Source: Sambucus nigra
Lineage: Eukaryota; Streptophyta; Magnoliopsida; Dipsacales; Adoxaceae
DNA: 64,000 nt
Reading direction: 5' to 3'
Assembly: GCA_949130495.1 (NCBI GenBank)
Contig: OX422218.1
Span: 45,036,823-45,100,822, forward strand
Part shown: positions 60,389 to 64,000 of the stretch, in pieces
Numbering within the stretch: the first letter of the stretch is position 1
How the letters are laid out: the number at the start of each line of letters is the position of its first letter
Position numbers and translations under genes: made by a program
The notes under the pieces: generated by a model
What the model saw: only the letters and a program-made list of their open reading frames with translations
What the model was told of the DNA's origin: nothing
The model's database searches: none

Positions 60389-61819
60389 TTCGAAATGGGG
60401 TTAAAACTTGACGAGTTTAGCTTCTTACCAGACTTGGTAATTCTTTTCAACATTCGATCTTGAATAGCTTTGATAGTTGAGATTAAAATAACTGAAGACT
60501 TTATAAATGGTAGAATGAGATTTTGAGAAAAGATGGATACCCTCTTGTTCCTATTATTTTTAGCTTCTTTATAAGACTTCCATTTAATATCAAAACAGTG
60601 AGAAAACATAACAAACTCTTCTTGCTTAGGAGTTGCAATTTTGTATCTTGGCTCTGAGTCAGAAAGGTTGTCTTTGTGTTGAGCCAAATGAACTTCATAA
60701 TAAAGCATGTCAGTGGCTTAAGGTGAGAGATTAATTTATCAACAACTTTAACTTCTTCACAAGAAACTTCATAATTCTTAACTTTCTCAACATGCTCGGC
60801 AACTTCTTTACTATGTAGATTCAAAAAAGATGCGGGAGTTTTAGTAGGCATCAAATTTTCTAAATATGATTGGGCATGCACAGGTTCTTCTTGGACATGA
60901 GGAGGTTACTCTTGGACAGTAGCTAGGCTTTATTGAGTTTCTTGGACAACTTGGAACATGGGTGGTTGCTTGTTCTTAATTATCACATCTTTTTTATGAT
61001 CAAGAATTTTTCGAGCTTCATTGGGATTGTTCTTAGGAATTCTTTAACACTCTTCTTCTTCAAGGGATTCTTGAACATGCATTCTTTAATTAAATCACCT
61101 TCATTAAAGTTATATGAATAATATCTAGGAAAATCATCGTAGGATGCCTCCTCTTAGAAACCATTATCTCTAGTATCAATCCATACTCTATTAATCATGT
61201 CTTTTGTGAGGTCACTCTCCACACAAACTCAAGCTAGGCTAGTTCTTGACATTGAAACTTTTGAGACATCTAATTTGAAAGGCTTTCTTATCAACTAAAA
61301 ATGGAATATAGGTAAGTCTTGTCAAAGAAGTGTATGGGAAGGTTTGGGAAATTAATCCAAATTGTTGTGATAGGGTTTCTATCATCCGTTCTAAAGGAGG
61401 GGGCCCAATTGAAAGTTCTCATTGGGAATTTCCCAATAAACCATTGATTTTTAAACCATAATCTAATGAAGCCCTCTTCGCTATTTAAATGAAAATGCAC
61501 ATGTTTAGGATATATCAATAATACGTTGTACGTTGTTTTCAAGGAGAATGAAAGGAAATATTTTCTTATTAATTCCATAGATGTCCTACCGTGAGGAACC
61601 AGCCTACTATGGAAAACTTGAATGGTTCAGTAAGGATATTGATCTCTTCATGGAGAAGATGACAACAGGATCACCTTTAAATGAAGAACGACGTTTAAAA
61701 TTAAGCCCTGAAGGAGATGAAGAAGTTAGAACACCTACAAAAGATTTTTTCCATGGGTTAGAAAGATCATGAGGCTTAGGAGAATAAGGAAGAATGGAAG
61801 GAACGTGAGGTACACCCAT
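60385..61819 (-). pseudogene. LINE ORF1 with DUF4283 domain
   Basis: ATG at 61819 (MGVPHVPSILPYSPKP). The DUF4283 domain is plain at about 61490-61300: FIRLWFKNQWFIGKFPM, RTFNWAPSFRTDDRNP and WINFPNLPIHFFDKTYLYSI. Next comes KPFKLDVSKVSMSRTSLA and DFPRYYSYNFNEGDLIKEC, where the usual C-HC---GH----C zinc knuckle has lost most ligands. The C-terminal part (60708-60385) is open and ends NPISK, then TGA. That TGA overlaps the ORF2 ATG (ATGA at 60388-60385). ORF1 proteins bind the element RNA. Several stops and shifts disable this copy. Confidence 0.8.
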
Positions 61820-61908
61820 GCAAACCCTAGGGTTTTTATATGCCTAGAATCACCAAAAAGGGAGCTCTGAGAATGTTGGAGCGTAATTATAATCATTAGT
61901 ATTCTTTT

Positions 61909-61955
61909 ATTATTATTATTATTATTACTATTATTATTATTATTATTATTATTAT
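61909..61955. repeat. (ATT)n microsatellite
   Basis: About sixteen ATT triplets with one interruption (ATTACTATT), between the LINE 5' end and the LTR of the Tat-like element. Confidence 0.9.
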
Positions 61956-62420
61956 TGTTGATACAAAAATTAGTCAGCTGACGTGGACCGATTATATGAA
62001 GACATGTGTCATCTTGCGTGGCACAAAATATATTCACCAAACAACTCAACACGCCGAGCTACCCAGCGTGCCGAGCTACTCGACATACAGAGCATCTTCT
62101 CAGCAAGATCAAACGATAAGAACAGACTCAATGAACATTCTTATTATGTACAGATGTATATGTCTATTAAATAGTGGCATATTTTCTACCCATATTGACA
62201 TCCCAAGGATTATCAATACATTGTAACCCCCTACATAACGGGATAATCGATCACTTACGATCATAGTTGAGATCAAGGAAAAATACCCAGCAATACAAGA
62301 CAGTGGATGTAGGCCATTTGCATTATGGCCGAACCACTTTAAAAATCATTTGTCTTATTTCTTTGTTCATTTTTATCTATGATTAATTAATTAGATCAAG
62401 TCTAGTTTTTTACATCAACA
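61956..62420 (+). repeat. 5' LTR of the Tat-like element
   Basis: 465 bp, beginning TGTTGATACAAAAATT and ending TTTTACATCAACA with short inverted termini, followed two to three bases later by the primer site. The 3' LTR is outside the window, so no age estimate is possible. Confidence 0.85.
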
Positions 62421-62423
62421 GAT

Positions 62424-62440
62424 TGGCGCCGTCTGTGGGA
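62424..62440 (+). promoter_or_regulatory. Primer-binding site of the Tat-like element
   Basis: TGGCGCCGTCTGTGGGA, a form seen in many plant Tat elements. Its TGGCGCC start pairs with a tRNA ending GGCGCCA (Asp-type 3' end or a relative); I cannot fix the tRNA from sequence alone. Confidence 0.82.
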
Positions 62441-62482
62441 ACGACTATACGTAGCATTTTTTCACTAAAACATTTATCATAC

Positions 62483-64000
62483 ATGGCTGAGATCCCAGAA
62501 TCTAGCAATAGGAACAATGATGGAGTTCCTCCTAACCATTCCGATCCTCCAACTGTCCATGATCTCATAGGAATAGTAGTCAACTTAGCCAAAGGACAAA
62601 CAGCTATGCAGGAGACCATGCCATAACTCATTCAAATTGTTCAAAATGCAACGCCTGCCCAATCAGGCCAGCGAAGCGTTCAGAGAAACATGCACTTGCC
62701 ATCTTCATGATCCATACGTACTCTGTTCCCTCATATTTCTCGGTCCAGACATACCGAATTCCATCATACCAAGAGGTCTAGCGACCCCTCCTATCATCCT
62801 TGTCCGATATCTCCCATAAGATTTATGGACCCTCAAGAAAAAGTTACTCTAACTCCAGAACGAACAAGCGCTCTGGAGAGGTTGACTAGAGTCTCCCCCT
62901 TTGACCGTTTGGGACCTAGGAGGAATAAACACCCTCCTAAAATTGGGTCGAGAAATTCTCAATGACCAAATGATCTAAAGGAAGGTTCTGGCCAATCACG
63001 CCTTACACCTCGGACAAAAAGATCCTAAGAGGAGAATTCAGCGTGAACTATTGCTCGGGCAAATAGATCAGAGGCTGGAAATGATGCCTGGAAGGGCTTC
63101 ATTCAGAGATTGGAAGATGGGTTAGGGGAAATGGCTAAGGCCAGAAACCCTCTCCAAAGAACCTTTATCAAAGGATCTCCATTTATACAAGCAATTATGG
63201 ACTTTTCCACCCCTCAAAGTTTAAGGCTCCTGTAGTTACACCAAAGTATGATGGAAAGACTGATCCTATTCTCCACATAGAGCAGTACCAAGCTGGTGCA
63301 GATATTTATGCAGTCCCAGATGAGATGAGGTGCAGGACATTCTCAGGAACCATTACCAGATCTGCTCCATTATGGTATAACAGCCTTCCTCGAGGGCAAA
63401 TCGCAACCTTTCATCAGTTGTTCGAGCTCTTCATAGGGAATTTCTGCTTTGGCGTAAAGCCAGTCAAGAGGGTAGCACATCTGTTAAGAGTAAGGCAAAA
63501 AGCAAGAGAAAGCACCAGGGACTACATCACTCGTTTTAACAACAAAAAATTGGAGGTAATCAATTACGAAGAGAAGACACCCATTACAGCTCTGACGAGT
63601 GGCCTTTTACCAAACAAGCTATATTACACTTTGGCCAAAGATCCCCCAAATCCATGGCAGAGTTGATGGCAAAAGAATCCAAGATTATGAATGCCAAATA
63701 AGCTATGGCTGCGAAGAAGAATGTTGAGGCAAATATAGAAACTAAAGCTGAAGGTAGGTCGGAGAGGAAGGATCATAAGCATAATGGAGGCAGCAAGTAA
63801 TCAAAAGGCAAGGAAATGTTGGGGCACTTGAGGAAGTATGCAAATTATACTCCCTTAAAGATAGACATAAACCATTTCTGGAGGAGATAAAAAAATAGCA
63901 AAGAACTAAATTGGCCAAAAAAATTGAGGGCAGCCCCCGAAAGGAGAGACACATCCAAGTATTGCGAGTTCCACAAAGACCATGGTCACACGACCGAGCG
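62483..64000 (+). pseudogene. gag: Tat-type Gag, frameshifted, truncated by window edge
   Basis: ATG at 62483 (MAEIPESSNRNNDGVPPNH) opens 47 codons, then TAA at 62624. The conserved capsid region is open from about 63214 to 63666: PKYDGKTDPILHIEQYQ, MRCRTFSGTI, WYNSLPRGQIATF, LLRVRQKARESTRDYITRFN and LAKDPP. A one-base shift near 63648 moves the following AELMAKESKIM segment into another frame, with further stops near 63700 and 63800. The last visible piece is KYCEFHKDHGHTTE, the start of the Y-C--H---GH-TE-C zinc motif, cut by the window end. Role in the family: capsid formation and RNA packaging. Confidence 0.8.

Larger units (their letters stand above)
56086..61860 (-). mobile_element. Near full-length, dead L1-type LINE
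   Basis: About 5.8 kb on the minus strand with standard plant L1 order: ORF1 (DUF4283 domain, decayed zinc knuckle), then ORF2 with endonuclease, reverse transcriptase, zf-RVT region and RNase H, and a 3' end with the CCTAGGTGG-type tail upstream of a short A-run (plus-strand T-run near 56080). All frames are broken by stops and shifts. The 5' end lies about 50 bp before an (ATT)n repeat. No convincing target duplication found. Confidence 0.85.
61956..64000 (+). mobile_element. Tat-lineage Ty3/gypsy element, 5' part only
   Basis: LTR, primer site, leader and gag in plus orientation, running off the right edge. The LTR ends are inverted (TGTTGAT...ATCAACA). The primer site begins TGGCGCC and the Gag motifs (LPRGQIATF, LAKDPP) are those of plant Tat elements (Retand/Ogre group), distinct from the chromovirus. 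Protease and pol would lie beyond 64000 and cannot be assessed. Confidence 0.85.

Overview
This window looks like gene-poor, probably heterochromatic DNA from a large flowering-plant genome. Everything recognisable is satellite DNA or plant transposons: a chromodomain-bearing Ty3/gypsy (Tekay-like) element, Sirevirus-like copia gag elements, a Tat-type gypsy element, plant L1 and CACTA remnants, a tRNA-derived SINE and a plant-mobile-domain (PMD) fragment. I see no intact host gene, no tRNA or rRNA gene and no CRISPR array.

Layout. (1) Bases 1-45940 are one degenerate head-to-tail satellite with a monomer of about 166-168 bp, cut into four blocks by three insertions. The insertions are an old tandem pair of gag-only copia-like elements with three LTRs (3090-10335), a young full-length chromovirus on the minus strand (15467-26298, 2972-bp LTRs, TSD ATGAG) and a gag-only Sirevirus-like element on the minus strand (30174-37259, LTRs about 1.65 kb, TSD TCATA). 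Removing either dated insertion and one TSD copy restores a normal satellite monomer. (2) 46.8-49.8 kb is a decayed CACTA transposon on the minus strand, with subterminal repeats. (3) 49.8-55 kb is noncoding repeat-like DNA plus a decayed PMD-like reading frame on the minus strand, with a solo LTR (51951-53362, TSD ATGGG) inserted nearby. (4) 55.1-55.8 kb is a tandem repeat of about 113 bp. (5) 56.1-61.86 kb is a near full-length but dead L1 LINE on the minus strand, carrying a SINE. (6) 61956-64000 is the 5' end of a Tat-lineage gypsy element that runs off the window.

How it fits together. By-eye LTR comparison orders the satellite insertions. The tandem gag-only pair is oldest, with strongly diverged LTRs. 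The single gag-only element follows (about 2% LTR divergence), and the chromovirus is youngest (about 0.8%). The chromovirus keeps all visible protease, reverse transcriptase, RNase H, integrase and chromodomain features in one frame, but two amber codons interrupt it. The most interesting biology is the gag-only family. It has a Sirevirus-style Gag with two zinc knuckles and no pol, a 1.8-1.9 kb 3' noncoding region of nearly constant length, several polypurine tracts, and clustered palindromes in the LTRs. Blocks of that noncoding region are shared by copies of clearly different age, so it may be a functional packaging or RNA element used by a parasite of autonomous Sireviruses.
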